A stretch of 10,847 bases of DNA from Verrucomicrobiota bacterium (GCA_021413535.1 JAIOQF010000305.1:1-10847), one strand, 5' to 3'; shown: positions 1 through 7,677, numbered from the stretch's first letter. The notes: generated by a model not told the origin, from the letters alone. Program-made: numbers and translations.

Positions 1-569
1 CCGGCGAATCCATCATTGCGATCGAAAAGCACGTAGCCCAGTTTTTCCCGCCGCCGCTTCACATGCGCATCCAGCCACGGATTGGCCAGCGGTTGATAAA
101 TGCTCGCCGGTTTTTTATCGAAGGTGATGAGTGATGGAACCTGCGTAAGCAGCTCCCAGCATCCCATGTGACAGATCCCGTATATCAACGGTCGGTTCGA
201 GAGCGCCACGGCTTCGATGTGCTCCCGGCCTTCACAGGTCACACGCCGCAGAATATCCTTCTCGCGCATCAGCGGCAGCTTGAGACTGCAGAGCAGATTC
301 CCGCCGAGACTTTTAAAATGCGCCCGGGCCACCGCCCGCAGCCAGCGCTCGTCCTTCTCCCGGCCAAACGCAATTTGCAGATTCCGCAGCGCCACCTTGC
401 GATGCCCGGCCACGACATAATACGCCATCGCGCCCAGTGTTCTCCCGATCCATGCACAACACGCCACCGGCAGCAGTGCCAGAACGCACTCCACCGCGCG
501 GAATAGCAGATAAATCAAAAACTGCCCCGCGCGTGTCAAGATTCCCGTCGGAGAAACATCCTGCGCCAT
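1..569 (-). CDS. lpxL: LpxL/HtrB-family lipid A acyltransferase, 3' end outside window
   Basis: This gene is too interrupted by the window edge to stand out but translates cleanly on the minus strand from an ATG at 569 (MAQDVSPTG...), giving 189 complete codons before the window ends. The family transfers an acyl chain onto Kdo2-lipid IVA on the inner face of the cytoplasmic membrane during lipid A synthesis. Visible features are an N-terminal hydrophobic helix (about residues 16-40), the family-type stretch HRKVALRNLQIAFG (56-69), the HX4E catalytic motif as HMGCWE (His134, Glu139), and the following YQPLANPWLD segment (158-167), which matches the family's 'YRPLxNPxLD' block. About the last third is missing. 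The start is uncertain: AAGGG lies directly against the ATG, which is too close for a good ribosome site, and an in-frame TTG at 608 overlapping the stop of the upstream gene is an alternative. It is last in the visible operon, 35 bases after gene A. Family assignment is firm; the exact acyl specificity (LpxL versus LpxM type) cannot be told. Confidence 0.88.
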   Translation of the reverse strand, partial: MAQDVSPTGILTRAGQFLIYLLFRAVECVLALLPVACCAWIGRTLGAMAYYVVAGHRKVALRNLQIAFGREKDERWLRAVARAHFKSLGGNLLCSLKLPLMREKDILRRVTCEGREHIEAVALSNRPLIYGICHMGCWELLTQVPSLITFDKKPASIYQPLANPWLDAHVKRRREKLGYVLFDRNDGFA

Positions 570-604
570 CCCTTCATATTTCGCAGATGCGAAGAAAGCG
601 CAAA
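570..604 (-). other. Short A-lpxL intergenic gap
   Basis: The gap is 35 bases. It contains AAGGG directly before the ATG at 569 and a small inverted repeat TTCGCA-GA-TGCGAA (580-593) without a following T run, so it is not a convincing terminator. The gap is too short for an obvious promoter and supports co-transcription of lpxL with gene A. Confidence 0.5.
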
Positions 605-3600
605 TCAAAGCGCAACCACCCGGCGACGTTTGCTCCATGCCCGGCGCGCAAATTCAAAAAGCGCTAGCGCTGCGAGACCGATTCCCATGACCCACAGCGC
701 GCCAGTCTGCCGTGAAGTCAGCGGACGCTTCACGTCCATCTCAATCTGGGCATGATCCTTGAGCTTGCGGAAATGATAGACTCTTCCTTCCAGCGGCACC
801 TGCACGGCGAGTGAGACGCGGCCCACGGGTTTGAGTTGGGCAGGATTGGACTCTGAAGGATAGATAAATTCCCTAATGACTTCGACGGTTGCTTTAGCAC
901 CACTCCGAGTGGTTACGGTGGGTGCATTCAGGACCGACGCTCTACTGGGTCCATCTACTGAATGCAGCACTCCCGATCCGTTCTGCACAAGCCCGCCGCT
1001 ATTACCACTGCCCAACTGGATGCCACTGGCATCCGCCACCTGTCCCTGCGGATACGTGGCAGCCTGCGAAGCCCGCGCATTGTTGGTAACTAGCGCTTGC
1101 GGCTGGGCAGGTGGCTCCGCCTTGGGCTTAGGTGAATTCGGCACGGTCAAGGTGCCAGCACTGACAGTCGTGGTTCCTTTGTATGTATTCTCACCGGAGA
1201 GGGTCAAATTTCCTGAACCAGACATCGTGAGCGACGACGAACTGGTGTTGCCCTGAGCCAGAAAGTTTTGATCCACCTGCACGTTATCATTGAAATTCAC
1301 AACGTTGCCTCCATTCAGCCCAACAACGGTGTTATTGGGATTGATAACGATGGTCTGGCCGCCCTCCTGGCCTTTCCAGTTTGCGTTGGCATCCTTGCCC
1401 GTCTTCACCTTGGCCTGCGGCTGCTCCGTGGCTTTATTGAGGGCTTCACCATTTCTCGAGAGCAGCGTGCCCTGGGTATCTAACTGCTTCTCGAGTTCAA
1501 GGTCGTATTTGAGGGCTTGCTGTTCGCGCTGCTCCGCCGCCTTCGGGTCGTTCATCTCACGCGGTTTCGCGCCAGACCGTTTCTTCGCCTGATAGCTCTT
1601 CACTTCGTCGAGAGCCTTGTTCGCATTGCCCCAGGCTTCTTTGACATCGCGCTCTCCCAGATTGCCGCTCAGCAGCAAGCGATTCAACCGGGCCGCATCG
1701 GATACTTTCTGCATCTGTTTCTCGTCTTCGACGACGACCTCAGGCACTTCCTCCATATTGCCGTCCCACTTCTTCATCGCGAATTTCTCCGGCAACCAGA
1801 CATTCCACAGCGTGCGCTCCGCCGACAAACCCACGAGTTCCGGGTCATCCAACATCTGCTCCGTCGCCAGATTTTTCTCGAGCGCGGGCAGGCGGTAAAC
1901 CAAACGCACTTGCTGCGAGAGTTCGCCCGGTCTCATTTGGATGAGCGGCACGAGATACATCTTTTCACTTCCTCCAACATCCGCACGCACGTTCTGGCCG
2001 CCCACGCTGACCTCAATCAACTCGGCTTTAGCGGGCAGCTTCACCGGCAGGAACTGCAACGAACGATTCGCCAGCGAATATACCACCGTCTCCATGCGCT
2101 CGCCGTTGGGCCGCAGGGCGGTGGTGATTTCCGCCAGCGTGACAATGGCCGCGTTTCCAGCCGTGCTCTCCAGCTGGCTGAAGGTGAGCTTCACCGATGA
2201 CTTATCGTCCGCACGGAAAAAGACAGGACGCAACAAGCCCTCCGGCACATAAGGCAGTGACTCCTTCACCACAGACACCGCGCCGCCTGCGTTCGTTTTC
2301 ATCTCGCGCGACGAGGCATTGTCCACGATTAAAAATTCCTGCATGCGGCTGGCACCGGCCACTTGAAGAACGGGCAGAACTTTCTCGCCCTCAATAGGCA
2401 GCTCAAAGTCCAGGGAGAAATCCACACGATCCAGCACATCGGCTTGAAACGTCACATCATACTGGCGCGTCTCACCAACCACTTTCGACTGCGCATCGCG
2501 CACCAGCGCGCCGAGCACGCGGGCCTCGGGCAGATCTTTGGGCATTCGCAAGGTTAAGCTGTTCAGCGCGCCCTGCTCAATGAGCACGCCGATTTGCTGG
2601 GAGAACTTCAAGCCCTCATCGGTCGCCTGGGCAAGGAGCACGGCATCCACGGCGAATTTCGGCGTCTGCCGCGTCAGCGTCACCTTTGCCGTCCAGTCGG
2701 GCTTTTCAATGCTCAGGGCGCGCTTCACCATGAGCGGCGGTGCGACGCTGACCACCGCGTGAATCGTCGCGGGATCCACTTCGCGCAGCTTTCGATCCGC
2801 GCCATCAAACTCCAGCTTCACGTCGTCCGCCGCATGAGCCGCGATGAGAACAGTTCCTTCGTGCTTCTTGAACTGCGGCAGCAGCAATGGCTCCAGCTTC
2901 CAAGTGACGTCCGCCTTGGGCAGCGTCTTCGCCACGTGAAGCACCAGCCTGGCTTCACTCAGGGGCTGCGAATCGAATCGCACAAAAACATGGCCGCCAT
3001 CACGATGCCAGGACTGCACGCGCGGTCCTGCTAGAGTCTGCACTTCATAGCCCGCTGGCACAACGATGAGCGCATCCAGCAAGGGCCCGCGTCCCGTGTC
3101 CAGCGTGATCGCGGCGATGATCTCCGCCTTCTGCGGACTAACCTGAAAAACGGATTCGATGCGCGAGGTGCTGCGGTCTTCCGCGCGTGACACCGTGTAG
3201 CTGAGCTTGCCATCTTTCTGCAAACGATACGCACCCCCGCCCATCATCCCGCTGGATGTTTGCGTGGCAGATTCCATGCGCTGCACGCCGGCTGTGGCCT
3301 CCACCTTGGATTGCAAAGTCTCCGCAGTTTGAAAATGGAAAACGGATGACTGCTTGATTGCGACTCCCTCGATCAACGGAACACTCCGCCCACCCTCGGT
3401 GGCTGTCAGCACCCGCTCCGCAGAAAACGAAAGGCGGAATGTGCCAGCGGCCGGACGGATCAATCGGATGTCCGCGCGCAGTTTCCCGTTCTCCTCTTTC
3501 AAGGTCCACTCGCGCAAGTTTGGGATATCCCACGAAACTGGCTTGAGCGAAGAATCGAGCAGCACGCTAAAGCGGTCGCGTTCCACGCCGGGAAAATCGA

Positions 3601-4411
3601 AGCTGATCTGGGCGTCCACTTTTTCCAGATGCGGCAGGATGCTGAGGGTGATGCTGCTTTCAGAGATGGCCGGTGCTGTGTCACCCGCGGGCCGAAGAAA
3701 GGTGGTGCGGATAAAAGTGAGATTCGCCGCAGTGCCAAGTGGAAGAGTGAAGATGCGGCGACCGTCTTTGATTTCTTCCGTAACGAGATTTGCCGCATCG
3801 CCAAAATCAGGGCGGCCATCGGCGGACGGCACCTTGAGCGACAGCAACGCGGCGGCGGATGGCGGCAGCTTGAGATTCGCAGCGCGCCAGCCTTTGCTTT
3901 CCCGGACATCGAGAACGATCTCAATCGTATGCGCACCGCTTTCCTCAATCAGGATCGCGCCGTCCTGAAACGCGGCGGTTTGGCCATCAAGCTTCACTTC
4001 GCCCATGGCGAGTCCGTTGGCCTGAAACGCGAGCGGCAGCTTCACCCATTTGCCACCGCGCGTGATGACGTTGAGGCGCGCTTTGACATGCAGACGGTCT
4101 TCAAAGATTTCCGCTTCATAAAGAGCGGAGTTGATGACCGCCTCCGGCTTCACGCCTTTCTCCAGATCATCCGGTTTCGCGGGCCGGCGGTTTTCCTTGG
4201 CCAGTTCCCAGAGTTTCTGAAATTCCGCATAATCAAGATAGTAGCGGTTCGCCCGCTGCGGATCGACTGGCTTGCCGATATCATAGGGCACGATCACCGT
4301 ATGAGCGGCGGGATCGGGCTTTTCATCCTCGGCAAAAACCTGACTGCAAGAAAGCGCTGTGCCTGCGAACATAAGCAGCCAGCCGCTGATGCCGCGCGCG
4401 GTGTGCGGCAT
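605..4411 (-). CDS. Large exported, membrane-anchored beta-rich protein of unknown function (paralog A), with PATR and secretin-like segments
   Basis: No function is recognised. The protein of 1268 residues from the ATG at 4411 begins with a good signal peptide (GISGWLLMFAGTALSCSQVFA, cut near residue 27). Next comes a motif VIVPYD...YYLDYAEFQKLWELA (about 39-75), a long beta-rich body, and a segment LQFLPVKLPAKAELIEVSVGG that aligns with genes B and C. After about residue 884 follow a charged, probably helical stretch (to about 1005), an Asn/Gly/Ser-rich stretch (about 1020-1060), one PATR repeat (1068-1092), a Pro-rich linker, a secretin-like segment (1159-1187), the strand pair VGRVSLAVQVPLEGRVYHF, and a C-terminal anchor (about 1237-1255) with a basic tail. 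The likely location is the periplasm, held in the inner membrane. The start at 4411 was chosen because it begins the signal peptide and lies 2 bases after the stop of B; the frame is open upstream to a TTG at 4555, which matters for the frame problem noted at this junction. In-frame ATG 4459 is another alternative. Confidence 0.85.
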   Translation of the reverse strand: MPHTARGISGWLLMFAGTALSCSQVFAEDEKPDPAAHTVIVPYDIGKPVDPQRANRYYLDYAEFQKLWELAKENRRPAKPDDLEKGVKPEAVINSALYEAEIFEDRLHVKARLNVITRGGKWVKLPLAFQANGLAMGEVKLDGQTAAFQDGAILIEESGAHTIEIVLDVRESKGWRAANLKLPPSAAALLSLKVPSADGRPDFGDAANLVTEEIKDGRRIFTLPLGTAANLTFIRTTFLRPAGDTAPAISESSITLSILPHLEKVDAQISFDFPGVERDRFSVLLDSSLKPVSWDIPNLREWTLKEENGKLRADIRLIRPAAGTFRLSFSAERVLTATEGGRSVPLIEGVAIKQSSVFHFQTAETLQSKVEATAGVQRMESATQTSSGMMGGGAYRLQKDGKLSYTVSRAEDRSTSRIESVFQVSPQKAEIIAAITLDTGRGPLLDALIVVPAGYEVQTLAGPRVQSWHRDGGHVFVRFDSQPLSEARLVLHVAKTLPKADVTWKLEPLLLPQFKKHEGTVLIAAHAADDVKLEFDGADRKLREVDPATIHAVVSVAPPLMVKRALSIEKPDWTAKVTLTRQTPKFAVDAVLLAQATDEGLKFSQQIGVLIEQGALNSLTLRMPKDLPEARVLGALVRDAQSKVVGETRQYDVTFQADVLDRVDFSLDFELPIEGEKVLPVLQVAGASRMQEFLIVDNASSREMKTNAGGAVSVVKESLPYVPEGLLRPVFFRADDKSSVKLTFSQLESTAGNAAIVTLAEITTALRPNGERMETVVYSLANRSLQFLPVKLPAKAELIEVSVGGQNVRADVGGSEKMYLVPLIQMRPGELSQQVRLVYRLPALEKNLATEQMLDDPELVGLSAERTLWNVWLPEKFAMKKWDGNMEEVPEVVVEDEKQMQKVSDAARLNRLLLSGNLGERDVKEAWGNANKALDEVKSYQAKKRSGAKPREMNDPKAAEQREQQALKYDLELEKQLDTQGTLLSRNGEALNKATEQPQAKVKTGKDANANWKGQEGGQTIVINPNNTVVGLNGGNVVNFNDNVQVDQNFLAQGNTSSSSLTMSGSGNLTLSGENTYKGTTTVSAGTLTVPNSPKPKAEPPAQPQALVTNNARASQAATYPQGQVADASGIQLGSGNSGGLVQNGSGVLHSVDGPSRASVLNAPTVTTRSGAKATVEVIREFIYPSESNPAQLKPVGRVSLAVQVPLEGRVYHFRKLKDHAQIEMDVKRPLTSRQTGALWVMGIGLAALALFEFARRAWSKRRRVVAL
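851..937 (-). other. Secretin-like segment in gene A
   Basis: Residues 1159-1187 contain LNAPTVTTRSGAKATVEVIR followed by EFIYPSE. This resembles the part of the bacterial secretin domain (GspD/PilQ type) with 'LsaPxVtTxxGqxAxIev...', and the 'VREFIYP' continuation is a style I associate with verrucomicrobial secretins. The rest of a secretin is absent here. The assignment is by pattern recognition and needs a profile search. Confidence 0.6.
1136..1219 (-). repeat. Single PATR (autotransporter-associated beta-strand repeat) in gene A
   Basis: Residues 1068-1092 of A read NLTLSGENTYKGTTTVSAGTL and on to VPN. This matches the PATR consensus (G.LtLsGantYtGgTtvnaGtL.v) seen in passenger domains of autotransporters and in very large numbers in some Verrucomicrobiota. 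The stretch just before it (SSSLTMSGSG) is also PATR-like. Only one repeat is present and there is no autotransporter barrel; the protein ends in a membrane helix instead. The match is by eye. Confidence 0.8.
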
Positions 4412-4515
4412 GATCAGGCCACGGCACTTCGCGACGACCCACTCGCATTTGATTTCCATCCATCGCGCGATGCGCCAGAGAAGCCTGATGAAAAACAATG
4501 CGAGCCAGCCCCGAG
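4412..4515 (-). other. Frame-break zone at the B/A junction
   Basis: In the frame of B this stretch encodes a Ser-rich tail (SHCFSSGF...). In the -1 frame, which is the frame of A, it encodes LALFFIRLLWRIARW followed by a basic cytoplasmic-like stretch. That version completes the membrane helix begun by QAVVWLLLGAG in B and aligns with the anchor of A (ALWVMGIGLAALALFEFARR). Third codon positions are also much richer in G and C in the -1 frame. Two homopolymers lie at the switch: T5 (minus strand, 4495-4491) and G4 (4512-4509). The -1 frame has no stop before gene A. Confidence 0.6.
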
Positions 4516-7500
4516 CAACAACCAGACGACGGCTTGGGAAATCTGTCGCTCCCAAGTTTTGTAAGTGAACTGCAGGGCCTCCGGTTTTTGATGGCCGCTA
4601 AACTCCAAGATGCGACCTGTGACCGGTAGCTTGAGATCGAGTGAGATGAGGCCGGATTTCGCCGAAGGAGAAACATAGGCTTTCTTGCCATTTGTTTCGG
4701 ACTTCTGCGGCGCGCCGGCGCGTCTTTGATCGCGATCATAAAGTTCTCCGATAATTGGGAGATCGCCAAGAATCGGCACCCTGGAAGAACTCGCGCCACT
4801 GGGAAGGAAATCTACCGAAACATCTCTCACGATAGCAGGCCTAATCACAAAATTAAACATGCGGCCGAGAAGTGTCGGCGTCCGCGACATCTCTGCTGTT
4901 TCGCCAAAACCGCCCTTCACATTGACCTCCATTCCTTCGGGGGCATACACCCGCCAGGTGGCGCTCAGCACCGGCACGCCATCGCTGACGGCGGGCGGCT
5001 CCAGCTTGCGACTCCCGCTGCTGCCCCACGTTGCGGCGCTCAATTCATAGATCACCTTCACCGGCACCGCGCCGTTTTCCGTAGAGACACCGTTCAAAGG
5101 CACGCGCACTTCGTTCTCGCCAGCTCGAATCGGCTTGACGGTTTCCCCCGCAGCCATCGCGGCGAGAAGCAGTGCACCTTTTGGCAGGCGCACCGAAAAG
5201 AACTGCTGGCCATTGTGCTTCACCAGCAGTGCGGCCTGATGGCGACTGCTGCCATCGGCACTGAGAACACTGGTGAGATTCATCTGCTCGACCACCGCAC
5301 TGATGAGCGCGCTGGGTTCGTGACGAGTGGCGGTGAGTTTCACTTCCTGCGCCGCAGCGGTATAACCGAAAGCGGCCAGAACCCGGTGACGCGGCTGATA
5401 GCCCTCAACTTCGGGAACTCGCGTCGCATCCAACGGCTGCACACCCTTGGTGGCATAAGTAAGCTCCGTGTCGGTGTTGGCCTCAATGACCCACTGACCC
5501 GTGAAGCGGCGCGCCGTTGGCAACGAAAACTGCGGCAGCGTGGCGGTGAACTGTTTTTGCTCAGGGCTGCCTTCGGTTTGTTGCGCCTGATCCACCGGAA
5601 GACTGAGATGAAAACGAACATGGGCGCAGCCCAGCAGTTCCTTGCGCAAAGTGAAATGCCACACGCCGGAAGCTTCATCCAGCGACTGCTCGCCGACCAG
5701 AGGCGAGTCCACCCGGAGCAATTTCGCGAGCGGCACCGGCAGCTTAACTTCAAACTTGCGCAGAGGCGCGCGGGTCACATCAAGCGTGAACTGGCCTTCG
5801 ATCTCCACCTGCTTCGCGCGCGGGAGGGCATGGGCAATCACCGTGGCATCAAGCACCGGTTCATTGCGCGCGATGTCGAGCGCGAGCTTGTAATCGCGCA
5901 AGGTAAACCACGCCATCTTTCCTGTTACAGGCGTGGTCCGGGCATCGCGTGTCTCCAGGCCGGTGGCGTCAAGGGTGGCAACCTTCCAGGATTCATCGAA
6001 ATCGAGCGCGACGTAACCCGCGACACGCGTGGCCCCGGTTAAGCGCAGGTTCTCGACCGTGAGCTTTTCGCTGCCCTGGCCGGTATTGGCCTTCGCGCTG
6101 ATGTCCTGCCGGGTCTTCAATTGAAGAGTGGTGGTCTTGTCTTTCTGCAAGCCGCCAGGCCATCTGATTTCGAAAACGGAAGCGCGGACACTCTTGTCCG
6201 CTTCATTGGTTTGCGCATTGCGGACAAGAGTGTCCGCGATTCCTTCAAGCTGTTTCCATTCGATCGGTTCGCCGCTGGCCATTTGAAGCGCGATAAACTC
6301 TTCATTCGCCGGCAGGGTGAATTCCGCCTGGTTCACGCGTCCCTCTTCGCCGCGAAACGCAATGGTGCGTTCAAGAGTCATTTCATGCGTGGAGAGCGCA
6401 ATGCGATTGTCCACGTCTGCGGAGAAGTGATCGCCTGCGCGCCGGATGACGGTGATGATTTTCTCCGGCGCAACGTCATAGCGCACGGTGCCGTTGATGG
6501 GGCCGGCTTTCGCGGCCTCCGCCTGAAAGGTGTTGTCTGCGGCGGCTGCGGGTGTCTGCCAGCTCTTCATTTCAAAACCCGCGCCAACCCCGAGAGCCAC
6601 ATTCGCGCTAATGCGCGCGGCACCCACGAGACGTGGCAGGTCCACCAAAAGCGCATCCGCATTCGCGCCCTCGGGAGCAGGCCGCGTGAGATGCACGATG
6701 AAGGTGCGGCGCGCACTCAGCCCGGCGGAGCGTGTGATTTCCAGCATCGCGCCGGTCTGTTTCCAGGAAGCGACGTTCGCATTGTCCACCGAGATCACGT
6801 GCGTGGCTTCATCCGGCAGTTCAAAACGCAACACGGCAGGAAGCGGCCCGTTGCTGGATTCAATGTCGAGCCTCGCCTGTGTCAGTGATTGGATGCCATC
6901 CACTCGCGTGATGCAGCTGGCGTTCTCATGAAGCACCGACTGCGGGAGCGATGCACCGGGTGCATTTTCTTCCCAGAACAAAATGGTGCTGTCACCGGCC
7001 ACTTTCTCGGCGGCGATGGGAGGCTCGGCCGCTCCATCGTGAAAAGGCCAGCGGTCGGGCAGCTTCACCGTGCCGTGTGGCGTGACGGTGACTTTGAACG
7101 GACGACCAAGCAGCGGAATTTCCGCGCGACAGATTCCGTTTTGGCGGATGACAGGCGCTTGGAATTCAAACAGCACTTCATGGCGTCCCTTGCCGCGCAT
7201 GGCGAGTTTCGATTCCGCGCCGCCCCATGCGCCTATTTCCTTTCCGTCCACTTTCAGCACGCGAACGGAATCGGGAATGCGGAGCAATGCGCCTTCCACC
7301 CAGCCGTCCACGAGATGCATGACGGAGACTTTAGCGGAGATCTTCACGTAGGGATCACCGCTGGTGACATCGACATTGATCTTCGTGCCTTCGATCACAG
7401 CTTTAACCGGTGGTTGATCTGCGGCATCGGGTTTCACTTTCCCCGCATCACGGATCAGCGCCTCATATTGCGCGCGATCAAGCAAAACAGCATTGGGATG

Positions 7501-7677
7501 TTGTTTGAGAACTTCATCAAGGTTCTTGCTGGGCACCCAGATTTCCTTGCGTGCCGGTTCGCGATCCGCTGCATGAAGATGCAGGCAGCCGTGCGCCGCG
7601 AACGCCAGGAGCATCGCGAGGAGGAAGACCGGACAGAAAAGATTTGTGGCGCGCATCATGGTTGCGTTACCGGTCAC
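4414..7677 (-). CDS. Large exported beta-rich protein of unknown function (paralog B), probable frame break at C-terminus
   Basis: No function is recognised; it is a diverged copy of genes A and C. From the GTG at 7677 it has 1087 residues. The signal peptide runs through LFCPVFLLAMLLAFAAHG with cleavage near Ala36; the motif IWVPSKNLDEVL...LLDRAQYEALI matches the VPYD...YAEFQKLW region of A. The body is beta-rich and holds QQFFSVRLPKGALLLAA (shared with A and C), a short secretin-like segment (967-980) and the last strand pair SGLISLDLKLPVTGRILEF. A 20-residue in-frame insert at 481-500 is encoded by a palindromic element. The membrane anchor starts as QAVVWLLLGAG (1048-1058), then breaks into an unusual Ser-rich tail of 29 residues; the expected hydrophobic and basic continuation lies in the -1 frame. 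The GTG start overlaps the stop of C by GTGA, suggesting coupled translation; the ATG pair at 7659/7656 gives a more usual signal peptide and is an equal alternative. No clear ribosome site precedes either. Confidence 0.85.
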   Translation of the reverse strand: MTGNATMMRATNLFCPVFLLAMLLAFAAHGCLHLHAADREPARKEIWVPSKNLDEVLKQHPNAVLLDRAQYEALIRDAGKVKPDAADQPPVKAVIEGTKINVDVTSGDPYVKISAKVSVMHLVDGWVEGALLRIPDSVRVLKVDGKEIGAWGGAESKLAMRGKGRHEVLFEFQAPVIRQNGICRAEIPLLGRPFKVTVTPHGTVKLPDRWPFHDGAAEPPIAAEKVAGDSTILFWEENAPGASLPQSVLHENASCITRVDGIQSLTQARLDIESSNGPLPAVLRFELPDEATHVISVDNANVASWKQTGAMLEITRSAGLSARRTFIVHLTRPAPEGANADALLVDLPRLVGAARISANVALGVGAGFEMKSWQTPAAAADNTFQAEAAKAGPINGTVRYDVAPEKIITVIRRAGDHFSADVDNRIALSTHEMTLERTIAFRGEEGRVNQAEFTLPANEEFIALQMASGEPIEWKQLEGIADTLVRNAQTNEADKSVRASVFEIRWPGGLQKDKTTTLQLKTRQDISAKANTGQGSEKLTVENLRLTGATRVAGYVALDFDESWKVATLDATGLETRDARTTPVTGKMAWFTLRDYKLALDIARNEPVLDATVIAHALPRAKQVEIEGQFTLDVTRAPLRKFEVKLPVPLAKLLRVDSPLVGEQSLDEASGVWHFTLRKELLGCAHVRFHLSLPVDQAQQTEGSPEQKQFTATLPQFSLPTARRFTGQWVIEANTDTELTYATKGVQPLDATRVPEVEGYQPRHRVLAAFGYTAAAQEVKLTATRHEPSALISAVVEQMNLTSVLSADGSSRHQAALLVKHNGQQFFSVRLPKGALLLAAMAAGETVKPIRAGENEVRVPLNGVSTENGAVPVKVIYELSAATWGSSGSRKLEPPAVSDGVPVLSATWRVYAPEGMEVNVKGGFGETAEMSRTPTLLGRMFNFVIRPAIVRDVSVDFLPSGASSSRVPILGDLPIIGELYDRDQRRAGAPQKSETNGKKAYVSPSAKSGLISLDLKLPVTGRILEFSGHQKPEALQFTYKTWERQISQAVVWLLLGAGSHCFSSGFSGASRDGWKSNASGSSRSAVA
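4723..4779 (-). other. Secretin-like segment in gene B
   Basis: Residues 967-980 read VPILGDLPIIGELY, then DRDQR. The pattern VPxLGDxPxxGxLF is the conserved late motif of secretin C-terminal domains. It lies in a linker just before the final strand pair and membrane anchor, the same general place as the secretin-like segment of gene A, although it corresponds to a different piece of the secretin domain. It is short, so chance resemblance is possible. Confidence 0.5.
6183..6238. repeat. REP-like double palindrome inside gene B
   Basis: Two 19-base arms, 6183-6201 and 6220-6238, are perfect reverse complements separated by 18 bases. The left arm on the plus strand reads CGCGGACACTCTTGTCCGC. 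Each arm is also a small hairpin by itself: GCGGACA and TGTCCGC pair around a four-base loop (CTCT or AGAG). The unit is therefore a nested palindrome of 56 bases, typical in shape of REP/BIME-like dispersed elements. It lies in frame in gene B, where the arms encode ADTLVR and ADKSVR. Only one copy is in this window, so its dispersal in the genome is inference. Confidence 0.8.
7674..7677 (-). other. GTGA stop/start overlap between genes C and B
   Basis: On the minus strand the bases GTGA hold both the GTG candidate start of B (7677-7675) and the TGA stop of C (7676-7674). Such overlaps usually mean that the downstream gene is translated by ribosomes finishing the upstream one. No Shine-Dalgarno-like sequence is seen just upstream, which fits coupling but does not prove it. 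Confidence 0.55.

Noticed and set aside
580..593. Inverted repeat TTCGCAGATGCGAA as terminator or operator before lpxL
   Set aside because: The stem is 5-6 bases with a tiny loop and no T run follows; such short palindromes are common by chance.
4345..4350. Lipoprotein signal (Cys22) in gene A
   Set aside because: The residues before the Cys (ALS-C) do not fit a normal lipobox, and a standard VFA cleavage site follows a few residues later.
4461..4472. Palindrome CATCGCGCGATG as the stimulating hairpin for frameshifting
   Set aside because: The stem is only 4-5 bases and its distance from the T5 run is longer than usual for -1 frameshift stimulators, so it adds no real support.
4412..4555. 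Extended start of gene A at TTG 4555
   Set aside because: The residues right after it (GATDFPSRRLVVARG) match nothing, and starting there would place an extra helix before a good signal peptide. The open frame is better explained as the displaced anchor of B.
6182..6238. The palindrome in gene B as an intrinsic terminator or CRISPR-like repeat
   Set aside because: It lies within an intact reading frame, is followed on the minus strand by only a short T stretch, and has just one unit in the window.
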